The notes below the pieces were generated by a model. That model was not told the origin of the DNA. It did no database searches and worked only from the letters and a program-made list of their open reading frames with translations. A stretch of DNA of 64,000 nt from Protonemura montana. Its lineage: Eukaryota > Arthropoda > Insecta > Plecoptera > Nemouridae. The stretch is from assembly GCA_947568835.1 (NCBI GenBank), contig OX387602.1, positions 9,909,021-9,973,020 on the forward strand. Reading direction: 5' to 3'. A program made the position numbers and the translations under genes. How positions within the stretch are numbered: the first letter of the stretch is position 1; every line of letters begins with the position of its first letter. Shown piece by piece: positions 14,101 through 29,073 of this stretch.

Positions 14101-17100
14101 GCATGAAATGCATGTGGTAAGAAAATGTTCTCTAAGTTTGATAGCTTGAAACAGCTAAAATGTTTCTACTCCTTTGAACTGCAATCTTTCAAAAGGGCTC
14201 ACTGATCGGATTCTGCTGGCAGACTGACAGCAAAAAAAAAACAAAAAAACACAGCAACTCTATACAGGCGTTTTCTGATAACGTTAGGTCACACTTTACC
14301 TTCGTAGATGATCGGTTCTTTCTCCCTAAAATATGTGAGGGCAGGAAAGGTTTTGATGCCATAGTGTTTGGCTAGTCGCTTGTCGTTGATTTTGACAAAG
14401 TCCACGCCGAATGTGTCAGTATCGTCATCTATCTTCTCGAGCTCGGCTAAAACTTTATCACACGTTAAGCAGCTTCTCGCATCTGTGGGGAAAAAGTGAA
14501 AACAAATAATCAGTCATCAACCCGTGAACTTGTACGTTACATCCATGTGAGCTTGAAATATGATGATCGCTCACTCGTGCCAAGATTCCTTCCACGTTTG
14601 CACTCCATAGAAACTGTGTTAGCTTAGGAGGATCTAGGGCACACTTCATGGATAAAAATTTAAAGAAAAACTTATCTTCTGCATTCTCAACTATTAGTTT
14701 GTGGTGTAGGTATAGGTACAGGCATAGACAATGGTTCCCTGACGTCGGTGATTGAGTTGATGATAATGAGAATGAAGATGAACACAACGTAGTCTAGAAG
14801 GGAGACCCTGTGCTCACGGTGAGCACGCGAGCAACAGAATTCTTCAACAAACCAATGCTGTCGAGAGGGTGATAATTGTAAGGCGAGTGACGTTGTTGAC
14901 TCACTTAAATTTCCCAACCTCCATCACGAACAGAACTGACCACGAGTTTAAAAGTCACCCATTCAATTCCTAGCCCAGGTCAGTGTGTGACTTCTTTGTT
15001 TCACGAAGTAGTGATTAAATTCAAAGTTCTGTGGTCTACAAGTCTTGAACTTGGATATAATTAGCGTTGCATTTCTAGAAATTTAAAAGCCCTTTTAAAA
15101 CAAAACAAGACCCCACATATCTTGCCGAATCGTTTCCTCCTGGTTGTCTGTATGCATAGAGAATCACACACCCTCTGCGATGACATCACGGAAGAAAATT
15201 GAGGAACGAATCGACAATCGTGAATCCACGGTCGCAAGTTTTCGCGGCATTCCTATGCGTGTATTTCTAGTGCGTTTACGCCATGTGGTAACTGCACCGG
15301 CAACACAACACGTGTTACCACCTTCCAACGTGGCATTGCGAGATTCTATTTTTACCTGGTCACTTCGGACCTCACTCCAAATCGAATGGATCGGTTCTCT
15401 GCAGTGCACAGCTCGTGCGCATCCATAACTACCAATAATAATCATGATATGTGTTAATGCTCGACTTGTTTATGTTTTCGCTTAGTGAATGTAATAGAAT
15501 AGCCAATAGACATTAAACTGGTGACGTGGTCGAAGCTAGTCGAGACATTGCGATACGCTCGGACGCCATTTTGAAAGCCCGCCCGACCATCCATTTTAGG
15601 AGATGGGGATACTGAGAATAGCGGAGAGAGCGCCAAGCCTGGTTCACGGCTTTACTATTCTGCACCCGAGTATTATCTCGACAGCAAGATGTCAGCTCGG
15701 ACTCTCGCAGTAATATAGTTACGTGCTAATATTTGCTTAGAGTAAGGTAGTCAATTTTTAACGGTGAATTCGCGGCGAGTTGGTTTTAATTGAATTATTT
15801 TTAGACTGATTAGATTGAAATGTTTTTGACTTGGCAGTAAGATCGCGGACCGAGTTTCGAAAAGTACTCGAAAGCATTCCCCGGACGAGTCGGCCACTAA
15901 AAATATAGTCGTGATTTGGGGACAATATATTCGGCAGAATCGCACGCATTTCGCGTGAGAAACACAAACGTGGATTAGCATGGTTTTGTGAAAAATGTCG
16001 TTTCCAATGGAGCACCTTCGTAATTTTACGACACGTGCGCATGGGTGTACTGTAGCAACTTGCCAATCAGAAAGGGATCTCTGTAATACCACTGACTTTG
16101 GAAATTTATATGACGTATGTGGCTGAACAAATGTTTTTACAGCATGTGCCAATCAGGTTGTCTATATTTAATCAAGTACTGGCTACGTGAACTTAATTTT
16201 GATTTAGTTCTTTATTTCATCATTGACCAAGCATCGATGGGTTTGACCGAGTGGTGATTTCATTAGAATATGCGCATCTTATACGTAAAGATCTTTTATA
16301 AACGTATCATTTTCAAATAAAAGGAAATTTTACTTCATTGAAGCTAATCCTTAGTGGCTAATGTTATTGGATACCGCGATAATAAACATCTTTTGAGGCA
16401 TTTACAATAAACCCAATAAACGAATCCGTTTGTTCGGTTGCTTGTTTGCTATTTCAAATAGGTTATTAAAGAACTCCTATAAATATTTGATAGAAACACT
16501 CTGAAAACCCGAGACGTTAAACTGATGCCACGAATTGAAGCAGACGGAATTTCCCAAGAGACTTCGTTTGGCTGCTGTCCGAGATAGTTAGTCTAGTTTA
16601 AACCATTGCCCGACTGCCGATCAGCAATTAGAGCGTTCGAGTACATCTTCATTTTAGAACTGCCCATTGTACACTTTGATACAAAGATATAAACTCATCG
16701 CCTTAAATTAGACTTCAATTACTCTTCACACTGTTTTTAGGCCGGCGCCTGAGTGTGCTGATTATCCCAAAACATGACCCTATACTCAAAAGAAATCTCC
16801 TCACTTCCATACGTAGATCGGGGGAAAACTATATAAACCTTTCTTTTAAGGGAGGTAACGTTTATTAGCTCTTAATGCAAGTGATAGCTCTCGATATATC
16901 CATACATAAAAAAATCAGAGTTTACTGCTTTGCTTTAAAGCATGTGCCAAATGAAATTAACTCATTTTTTCGCACGGAAGTGAAAAACAAAGCGAAAAAC
17001 GCACGGCGCGGAACTCTCGCGTCTGGCGGCTGCCTTCCAAATCGGATTGGGTATCATCGCACCCGGTTTAGATCAAGGATTCGGTACGAAATGTTAATTT

Positions 17101-18255
17101 GTATTGTAGAATTTAATCATTTGTTATGTGGAGCACTGTACCAAACGACCGGGCGGACGAACGCTAACCGTTGCCAAAATAGCTCTACCAGTTCTAAAAG
17201 TGGAGCTTGCGTTCAAATGTCCAAGAGCTCCGCTAGCGAGAGGAGAGTGTTTGTGGTGTCCCGGGGACAGCGAGACGGGACCCGGGCCCCACTGGCGGGG
17301 GGCTCTGCTGCTGGTCAAAACGCACCCCCGCACTAACGGAGGTGCCAGACAACAACTTCGTCACCGTCAGGCGATTGCGAAAACAATAAGATGACTACAA
17401 ATACGACAATACAACATCAAGTCGCTAGCGCGACTCTCACCTTGATTGTTTTAAATTTATTTTTCACTCACCTAAACGACGCGCGACAGAGCAGGAATTT
17501 GGAAGTTAGCTGGTTACTTTTAGGTTAGTGACAAATAAAAGTTAATTTCACACTTTTGGTAGAGATAAGACGGTGGTTAAATGGTTCGGATGACTGCATT
17601 ACATTATTAGTCATTTACAGAAACTTCAAATGGTCGTAATTTGAAAAAATGTATCAAATTGCAGGACAAATCTTGAATTGGATTTAAGCCACGATACGAC
17701 CGTGATGATGTGTCACCTGGCTTTGAAAACGTTGACTTAATGACCACGATGTATGATTTTACCAAATCTCACGACACAGGGGAGGTTGAGGGAACATGAG
17801 ACCGTAATCTGAATTAGTTATTAATCACAAAGCATCTCCAAGGAATTGCAGAGATCGACGACCACCACATGTAGCATCCACATGTTTCCAGACGTCCAGG
17901 ACACAGTCTCGGTTCAAAATCCCATGCAGGAGTCACGAATTATTTCTGGAAGACGATCCGATGACTTCTTGAGCTCGCCGCTGATTCGACCACGATACAC
18001 TCAACGATCACACACCCCAACACCAATTAAGCATCACTTACACCAGAACACTGCCACAAAATCCTTTTCGTTTAACACTCGTTCCAGTTGTTTAGTGGTC
18101 ACTTCTTCGATAACCGACTCGACTTCTTTCGCCGGAGTCCCAGAGCCCGCGGCCGCGGCCGCCGCCTTCTTATCCCTCGCGGCGGTTGCTCCCCCAAACA
18201 CTACAAGTCCCACGAGCAAACCCACTAGCAGCCGAGGAGGCCACGCGCGTGCCAT
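1164..18255 (-). CDS. Multi-module thioredoxin/PDI-like secreted or ER protein (partial at the left edge)
   Basis: Exons in gene order: 18255-18042, 14482-14300, 13773-13633, 12125-11943, 11569-11426, 10983-10669, 10056-9742, 9081-8899, 8349-8218, 7844-7530, 7346-7158, 7080-6940, 6839-6519, 6120-5938, then 2791-2660, 2233-1910, 1493-1164. All junctions are phase 1 with good GT/AG sites. Exon 1 gives a signal peptide (residues 1 to about 26, ending near GGATAA) followed by an Ala-rich stretch. Then come about eleven repeats of roughly 105 residues, each with ELENIDD, FVKIDD, AKEYGI, a cis-proline block like LPALVYFE and then IEEVTDEMLDxLI. This is the thioredoxin fold of PDI relatives. Modules 1, 2, 9 and 11 keep CxxC (CLTC, CKKC, CETC, CKQC), module 7 has DQEC, and the others have DEDS, DRKS, QKKS, DKQD, DKKS or NPES. 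The last exon ends at a donor, so more exons lie beyond the edge. I recognise the fold but not a named orthologue. A redox or chaperone role is inferred. Confidence 0.85.
3558..3612. repeat. AACA/AATA simple repeat
   Basis: A run of aataacaataataacaac-type units followed by three copies of a CATAACAA unit. It lies between the alternative last exon and the downstream module exons. No coding signal overlaps it. Confidence 0.7.
3948..5480 (-). CDS. Alternative 3' terminal exons of the thioredoxin-module gene (poly-Asp and Lys-rich tail)
   Basis: Three exons, 5480-5427, 5155-4922 and 4333-3948, are in phase 1 with the module exons and end at a TAA stop at 3950-3948. Exon 14 (ending at 5938) can join either this set or the module exon at 2791. 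The first small exon repeats the start of a module second half (GKLKKNG then VLEWISEQKS) and then leaves the module pattern. The second is almost all GAT/GAC, giving about 60 acidic residues broken by SDEDDDCY. The third starts GDGCFNIG, has a CC pair and a long Lys/Pro/Gly-rich stretch, and ends in KYFRWW. Joined to exons 1-14 it would give a protein of 1210 residues with nine modules. There is no KDEL-like ending and no clear membrane span. Acidic tails in ER proteins often bind calcium; that role is inferred here. Expression of this form is not shown by the sequence alone. Confidence 0.7.
4940..5155 (-). repeat. Coding GAT/GAC trinucleotide array (poly-aspartate)
   Basis: On the plus strand this is an almost unbroken array of ATC and GTC trinucleotides. 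On the minus strand it is read in frame as Asp codons inside the alternative tail exon 5155-4922, with rare Glu, Ser, Cys and Tyr interruptions. GAC and GAT are mixed in the left half, which argues for selection on Asp coding or an old array, while the centre and right are purer GAT and may be unstable in length. Confidence 0.85.
8565..8909. repeat. 174 bp imperfect tandem duplication spanning an exon-intron border
   Basis: Two diverged copies lie head to tail, about 8565-8736 and 8739-8909. Matching landmarks are ccccaaatattttgtag / ccccaaacatttttag, ctttaattaaacc in both, and the final cataaatg in both (8729-8736 and 8902-8909). The right copy includes the real donor of exon 9081-8899. In the left copy the donor sequence is destroyed. 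Confidence 0.75.
10385..10452. repeat. Short tandem repeat, unit about 21 bp
   Basis: Three near-identical units of cattagattcacattagattt follow one another within the intron between module exons 10983-10669 and 10056-9742. It is non-coding. Confidence 0.75.
14695..15045 (-). mobile_element. 5S rRNA-derived SINE, copy 1
   Basis: On the minus strand, about 15045 to 14940 aligns loosely with the internal part of 5S rRNA: an ACTTCGTGAA-like block, then CTGGG, GGAATTGAATGGGTGAC. The following body shares GGTCAGTTCT, GAGGTTGGGAAA, CCTCTCGACAGCAT and the end block CATCAACTCAATCACCGACGTCA with copy 2 at 18.86-19.3 kb. It sits in intron 1 of the thioredoxin-module gene, close to exon 2. It is strongly diverged, so it is an old insertion. 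Confidence 0.6.
15046..18041 (-). other. Intron 1 of the thioredoxin-module gene, no coding exon seen
   Basis: I see no module-type exon here on either strand. At about 16980-17340 the composition becomes GC- and CpG-rich, with overlapping open frames on both strands. I read this as composition, possibly an internal promoter or enhancer, and not as a gene. Confidence 0.5.
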
Positions 18256-18531
18256 GACACCGCTGCACCCGCGGCCGTCTCTTGATCGTCAAAGACGACG
18301 TCGTCTCACTTCCTTCCTTCTTCACTCGCTCGCTGGACGCTCTCCTCGTGAATCACTCTCTCTCGGGAACACGTGGAGATTATTTGCGAATTAGCCTGAC
18401 ATCTGGCGGGCGTCGGTCATTTTTAGACGTCGTGTTTCGACATAGTTGTGGTAGGGGACGTTGTGAACGATGGAGGTGCTATCTAGCGGGCGTCGGTGGA
18501 GTTAGGCGAGCGTCGTGACGTCGGCGCTAAG
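18256..18531 (-). promoter_or_regulatory. Probable 5' UTR and promoter region of the thioredoxin-module gene
   Basis: This stretch directly upstream of the start codon at 18255 is CpG-rich (gcggccgtctcttgatcg, gacgtcgtgtttcgac, ggcgagcgtcgtgacg) compared with the AT-rich surroundings, as expected near a broadly used invertebrate promoter. A TGACGTC motif lies near 18515. No TATA box is obvious. The transcription start is not placed. Confidence 0.4.
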
Positions 18532-18849
18532 ATGAAATGTGGAATTTTATTGACTTTGTTCATTCCTGCGGCGGGATTGATTACAGGTTGGTTTTCAAGA
18601 TATAAGTACAATTTATCCGAAGATCAATGAGTTTGAGTTTATGAACACATTGCTTTATCGATTTTGAATTGTTCTTCGATGGATGAAAAACTCTCAGAAA
18701 TTGATTGTTGTTGATCTGCCATCAAAAATACCTCTTTATTAAATTTTCCTTTTTGTCTCCATTTTCTTACCTCTGATCTTTAGATTATCCCCGTGTATCT
18801 CTTAGTTAAAAATACAGCGACGGACTGTTCTCTGTCTTATTACGATTAG

Positions 18850-19330
18850 TGGTGTTGAACGACGCACTGTCATGACAAGAGGGCTTTGTGGCACTGGCCT
18901 AATGACGTCTGTGAATGAGTAGATGACGATGAATCTGGCCTAGCCTAAATGAGAGGAGGAGAAACCCAGTGCCGACATGTAGCCTTTACTCATGCCAAAG
19001 AGCACCAAGTGGACCAAGCCACCAAGTGCCACCAAGTGGCTTAACGTCCCTTCCACAGGATGCTACAGCTTGAAAAACAGGATTCCTCCCCAAATCCATG
19101 CCGTCGAGAGGTAGGTAAGCAAGGCGAATAAAGTTGCTGTATTAACTTCTATTCCTCCAACCTCTCTCCCGAAGAGAACTGATCAAGTGTATGATGGTCA
19201 CCCATTCAATACCTGACCCAGCGAAATGTTGCTTAACTTCGGTGATCTTATGAGAACCGGTGATTCCAACGCGTAAGACCATACGCAGTTTCACTTCGAA
19301 TATTCTATCTAACAAAGTGACCAACTAGCA
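18850..19330 (-). mobile_element. 5S rRNA-derived SINE, copy 2 (best preserved)
   Basis: Minus-strand bases from about 19285 to 19195 read GTATGGTCTTACGC, TCACCGGTTCTCATAAGATC, ACCGAAGTTAAGCAAC, CTGGGTCAGGTATTGAATGG, GTGACC. These match, in order, the 5S rRNA blocks CATACCACGCTGAA, TCGGTTCTCGTCCGATC, ACCGAAATTAAGCAGC, GGTTAGTACTTAGATGG and GGACC. A body of about 300 bp follows and ends CAGTGCGTCGTTCAACACCA near 18860. It lies between the divergent starts of the thioredoxin-module gene and kynurenine monooxygenase. Confidence 0.75.
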
Positions 19331-19756
19331 AAAAAAAAATTAAAAATTAAATTAAATACAAAAATTGAGATATTAATTTTGCTTTGTGTAAAATTACATT
19401 ACCTGTAGCATCGACATTAGTTCTAACACCGCATTAAAAATCTAATTTCATGGCCACCACGGCCAACGAATTTAAATGTGCCAGTCGATCTCGCGTATAG
19501 GCTAAGAGAACCAGTATTTAAGAATTTTGGAAATTACGTAACTGAAGTCACATAACAGGAGATGGCTAGCGTGCCCCGTGCTGTGAAGTTCGTGGTTACA
19601 TAACACCAACTCGGGTGTGGGCCGGGGAGCGCACTTCTCGGGAGGTGAGGGGATAGCGCATGGGCGACGCATGCCGCGCGCCAGTGCGTTGGTAGTCGAA
19701 GGGTAGTCCGGTCGTATCGTTCAGTCTCACTGGTACGGCACCGGTACAGTATCACC

Positions 19757-24120
<4,364 letters not shown>

Positions 24121-24200
24121 GGGACTCTTTTAAATTCAAAGAGAGACACATTTTTCATATTGTACCCAGTGACAGTTATTTTTTTAAATTTGTTTATCAG

Positions 24201-26561
24201 TCACCCTATGATAAGCTCGATATCTTTCGGATTATCGCAGTATTTGTGTTTCTGTTCTTCGAAAAGTTGCATCAATCCGTCCATGAACTTTTGGTGAACC
24301 TCGTCGATTTGTGTCTGGGTTGGGACGGAGACCTTGTTGGTTTTTATTGGCTTCCCCACTGCAACAAAATAAACACAATACATGGCGACGCTTTTATGGC
24401 CAGTATCTAGCGTGTTTGTATGTCTTTCATATTCTGGGGATGACAACTGGTGAGACAATCAACCAAGTCAAGTGCTACTTTTTAAATTTTCCGTCCTGTA
24501 TAAGTTAGATGTATTGGTAGAATATTATTGGCATTGATATTGGCAAAAAAAATCCACAATAAATACACTGGTTTAATTTAAAAAAAATATATAGTAAAAA
24601 CAACCCGTGAATGACGAAATATTTTTGAGTGAAAATTTCACCCCTAGCTTAGTTCTAGCAAGATGTTGACAGCGATTTCGGTATAATAAGAAACCTTAAA
24701 ATAACACTTAAATCGAAAATCCAAGGCGATGATAGTGATAGGATTAGCAAAGGGTGACAACCCAAAGTAAAATCGCTTGGCTAGCTTAAAATCAAGCAGA
24801 CTTAAAACAAGGGCAACTTAAGGGCAACAATACAATGTCTTCCTGGCACGTATGCCCCCTTATTACCTACCGACAACGTTGAGAGGCTTCCTGCGTGGAA
24901 TCAGGCCATAGGTGTATTGGAAGAACCCTCGGCCAATGACTATGATGGGTGCGATCCCTGTGTACTTTCTGCAAACTTCTTGCACCCATCGCAACCAGGA
25001 GCCTTCAGGGTTGGCCACCTGGTCGTACAGCTCGTTCTCGCCGAAAGTGAACACTGGGACCAAGGAAGCCCTGTCGGAAACTATGTATTAGCGCCTTTTT
25101 TTTAATTTGCTTGAAATTCCTTTCCTAGACTCTGTTTCAGGTTAAGAAAGGGAATCTATTTAAATCTTTTAAAAGAACCACGCCTATAGACATTGAGTTC
25201 AATCTTAAAAACTGACCTTTAAACTGTTTTCCTTCAAATATGGGTAGACAGGTTTGGAACTTTTGGCTCATCTTTAGCAACATTACTCTTTTTGATAAAA
25301 TTCCAATTCACTGTCTTTTTTAGGGGTAAAATGGAGTATAGTAGGTACTAGGTATAGGTGGTTAGTGGATACAATTATTTATAGGTAACATAATTATGTG
25401 AGTACCTACGACACTTTATGAAATTCCTGCTATCCAATTACTGCGCTGCTATGGACTCATGTTTTGGCAATGATAAGGAATTCCAATGACCCAGTGGTAT
25501 TTTGAAGTTAGTGTATGTTCTATTTAACTTGACCTGTAAACCCATTTGTTTTGTAGCACAGGCTTGAACATTACTTTTATACTAATAAAATTTTTATAGA
25601 CAAACACTGATGGAACATTTGGTAATCATTGGGAATTGAAGCCTCCACAATCAACTCATTATCACGCAAAGGTCAACGTGGTTCAACCCGAGGGCCTGCC
25701 TTCAAAATATGAATTCACGTAACGAGTGTCAAGATTTATCCTTATAGATAACGTTCATTTTGGGAAATAAATTATTGCTCTTCCATCTTAACATACTGAA
25801 CTCATGCAAGTTGCGTGCTTCTGTTCGCTTTTACTAGCGAAGGACTATCAATTTTACATATTTTATTAAATGATCCGCCATGCATCACATTCTCACCCAT
25901 TCTTGATCGCCAGTTTAACGAATCCTTTCCTGTTCTTCAAGACAATGTGGTACGATCCCGGCCGGCAGCGCAAGGACTCAGCTGCTCCTCCAACAACCAG
26001 GACAGCAGCTCTCCCTCCCACATGATCGCTCAGCAAAAAGTCCAAGCTTTCTCTAGACGCGGAACACGAGCCGAGCGACAGGAGTAGCTCCCGGATGATA
26101 GGCATTTTAAAATTCGAATCCAGAGTTATCATAGAAGGTCTTAGTCCCGGGAAAATCTTGCTCACCCCTAACGCTTCGGTTCCAAAACTGAGAGCAGCCC
26201 CCGAGGATAAAAGACCGTGAGGGAAAACACCGAAAACATAATTTTGTTTTGGATCTAAATTTGCCGTTTTGAACATTTTCGCTGGGAAGAAGTCTCGATA
26301 ATATCTCCACCACGCCCATTCTCTGACCCATTTCGAAGCACAGGCACCTTTGGAGGCAATGTTTCCTTGCCCGTAAGCGTATGCAATGTAAATCAGACCG
26401 AGCCAGAAGTACGAGGTGAAGAAAAGTGCGTAGATAAGGAGAAGAGAGGTGATGGGCCCAACCAAAAGCCAACAGCAGAAATATCCAAAGGCAGCGAGGG
26501 TCTCGAGTCGGCGATGCAGAGGCACGTTTAAGGGGGCGTATTCCACACCCAGGATCTTCAT
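24201..26561 (-). CDS. DGAT2/MOGAT-like acyltransferase, gene A
   Basis: Three coding exons, 26561-25897, 25070-24871 and 24358-24201, 340 residues. The family transfers fatty acyl groups from acyl-CoA to mono- or diacylglycerol (or fatty alcohol) at the ER and lipid droplets. The order is typical: APLNVPLHRRLETL start, a long hydrophobic hairpin at residues 22-62, WWRYYRDFFP, FPHG at 113-116, FPGLRPSMITLDSNF, VGGAAESL, NRKGFVKLAIKNG joined to SLVPVFTFGE, GRGFFQYTYG, and a C-terminal HQKFMDGLMQLFEEQKHKY helix. The first His of the usual HPHG motif is Phe. An acceptor lies one base before the ATG, so a 5' UTR exon must lie upstream. The start MKILGVEYAPL is chosen because it matches the starts of the four sister genes. 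Substrate preference (DGAT, MGAT or wax synthase) cannot be told from sequence. Confidence 0.9.
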
Positions 26562-27430
26562 CCTAAGAATTAACAGCGGTAAGAAAATTAGGTGTGTGCA
26601 AAGCAAATCCAAGACGGGGTTTGAATTTTGATTAGTAAATGAAAGTCACATGATATTTACCAGTGGTTTAGATAGTACCATTTGATGGAACCAGTCAATC
26701 ACAGATTCAAAAATGTTGCCCTAAATACGATTGTCACGCGGAAAGATTTAGTTTCGTGAGCTATGATTGGTTTTGCCAACCATTTGGGACTGTTCATTTT
26801 TACCCTTAACTGAAGCCGTGAGACGAGACAAATTTAAGAGTCTGCAAGCTCACTCAACACTATAAATCTGTTTGCCATCCGTTATGATATTCAAAAAGAT
26901 CCTTTAGAACTGCCAAAGTGCAAGTAATGCATGCTTACGTTGCGACGGTCTGGAAGCTGCACTTTGAGGATTTGGGTGTCCCTGGTCACATGCCTTGGCC
27001 GACTAACATCTTTCGACTCGAACATTGAGATATGATCATGAGGAGTGACGTAAAGACTTCCCTGAATCCCAGCCATCGACTGATAATCTCGGCGACCCTG
27101 GTAATCAAATTGCTAGTGGATGGTTGCTAGCAGCTTGTTACTGATTACTCCCTGATTGGGATGATTTATGAGGTAAAGTGCTGCAGCAAATTAGATTATA
27201 ATGTCAACATGATTGTAATCGCTTGGGAGTCGGGAGTGCAATGAAAATAATTTGCTTTAATTAGGAAAAATTCTGTCGATTATTTTATTTTATATAATTT
27301 TAATAACTTTCGTCTTACTCGTTTCAAATGTACACATTTATTATTGGTTGCGAGAAAACCAGTTCTTGTGAGAACACCTAAGTGAAAATTCAGAGAAAAC
27401 TAATTTCTAAAACTAAATTGGAAAGTTACT
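26562..27430. other. Upstream region of gene A, no gene recognised
   Basis: A minus-strand open frame of 61 codons at 27076-26891 could belong to the 5' leader of gene A, but it has no recognisable content and no clear splice connection. Otherwise nothing is seen. Confidence 0.4.
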
Positions 27431-27439
27431 GTTCCATGC

Positions 27440-28072
27440 TAATATAAAATCGATACTAAAATACGGAATACTGGTTTGTGGGATGGCAACAGGAGTACGA
27501 AAAATATTTATCAAACAACAGAAGGCAATAAGAATTCTCGGATCAATAAAAAAAAGATGTACATGTAGGCATGCATTTAAAGCATTCAAAATATTAACTC
27601 TTCCATCCCTATATATATATATTAGAGGTTATCATGTATGTGAAGGACAATCAAAATAGATTTGAATTAAATGAAAATATTCCTAGTAATAACACGAGAA
27701 ACAAGACTGATATAAGATACAAGAAAAGAAAACTTGAAATTGCCAGAAGAAACGCTTTTCATATGGGCCCAATTTTTTACAATCGCCTCCCCAACAAAAC
27801 AAAATGTTTAAAAAGTAGAGAAAGCTTTAAAAATTAAGTGAAGGGCTTCCTAAATTTCCATTGTTTTTATAGTATCGACGAATATGTAAATCTGGATAAA
27901 TGTGAATGTAAATTGTAAATACTGTGTAAATGAAACAAGATTGTGATCGGATGATATCGTATTTTAATATGGACAATTTCCAAAGCCTGTTTCAACACAC
28001 ATTTGTAAAAAACTCTGGCATGTAAAATGTTTTACAATGGAAAATAAAGAAATTAAATTGAATTGAATTAAA
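27440..28072 (+). mobile_element. 3' fragment of a non-LTR retrotransposon (reverse transcriptase C-terminus)
   Basis: Plus-strand translation, with frameshifts, gives features of the C-terminal part of CR1/jockey-like reverse transcriptase proteins: KYGILVCGMATG, IFIKQQKAIRIL, FKAFKILTLPSLYIYI, then at 27634-27837 HMGPIFYNRLPNK with an N-rich NTRNKT stretch before it. A short 3' UTR follows and ends in aataaagaaattaaattgaattgaatt, a typical simple-repeat tail. It is 5' truncated and dead. Confidence 0.7.
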
Positions 28073-28074
28073 GC

Positions 28075-28325
28075 CACACTGCCCTGGGTCAGGTATGATG
28101 GGGATTGTACCGGTGGTCGCCGTGGAGCTCGCTCAAGGTTTATGTGCTCGCTGACAGGAGTCTATACGTGCCGGTACCGGGTTTCCCCTCCTTCCTTGCC
28201 AGACTTGGTTAAGTAAATCATTATACTCGTCATTCGACTCATTCACAAACGCCATTCGACCTATGCCGCAGGGCTCGTCAAAACAGTGCGTCGTTAAACT
28301 CTACAAATCAATCAATGACTTCAAT
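28075..28325 (+). mobile_element. 5S rRNA-derived SINE, copy 3 (5' truncated)
   Basis: It starts CCCTGGGTCAGGTATGATGG, which matches only the last 5S-like block of copy 2. The body follows and the 3' end has GTCATTCGACTCATTCACAAACGCCATT and ACAGTGCGTCGTTAAAC, shared with copy 2. It ends in a short aatcaatcaatg tail. It begins directly after the tail of the non-LTR fragment. Confidence 0.65.
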
Positions 28326-29073
28326 TGGTGCCCTAACTAAGGGCTCACGAAAACCTTCATGTTTATTCTGCCTCTATTGACATCATTGGCCAATAATCAA
28401 GGAAATGTGGCGATAAAAGCCAAAGAAACCCAATAATAGGATGTGTGGAAAAAGATATCGAGGATAAAGTAGCTTTTTGGGGCAAGGTGAAGAAAAAAAC
28501 AGTTGAAATGTACTGCTAAAAAGTGTAAGGTTATTTTGGCATTCCAATCTGGTTTAGGAAAGATGAAACGGAACGGTTTTATTACATTAAAGGTAAAATT
28601 GTGAATGAAAATACATCTCAGGGAAAGCGGGTAAATAAGTGTATGTAATTATCTGTGTCGTCCAATTGAGCCAATCACAATCACACGATAATAGAAAATA
28701 AACTCGGTGATAGTAATAATTAGAACAGTTCATTGTTGGCAACGCTTACAAGCTTTCTGATAAATGTACTCGGGATCGAACTCCAGTAACCACAGTTTTC
28801 GAGGCAGGTTCTCTAATCATAGAAATAAAGCCTCTGCGTCTATACTCTACACCTATCTGAACAACACGTAAACCAATAAGTAGAATTTCCAGGCTTCCTT
28901 AAAATTACCTAAGTAACACCATAATTAAATTAATCTTGCAATACAAATACTTTTCGTTAATGTTTCCTAGCCCTGATATAATCTATCAAGTGCAATATGA
29001 ATGGAAATTTGCTCCATTATTTATATTCAACAAAACCAGTAATTTCTGTTTGAGAAGCCAGCATTTGAAATCA

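Noticed and set aside
14458..14917. Open frames across exon 2 and the SINE copy
   Set aside because: They ignore the acceptor at 14484-14483 and lack module-type sequence outside it.
16875..17394. 150-codon plus frame and an overlapping minus frame
   Set aside because: Both depend on GC-rich composition; codon content is not protein-like and nothing is recognised.
19195..19285. Functional 5S rRNA gene
   Set aside because: Several changes, no T-run terminator in place and a SINE body attached; it is a derived repeat.
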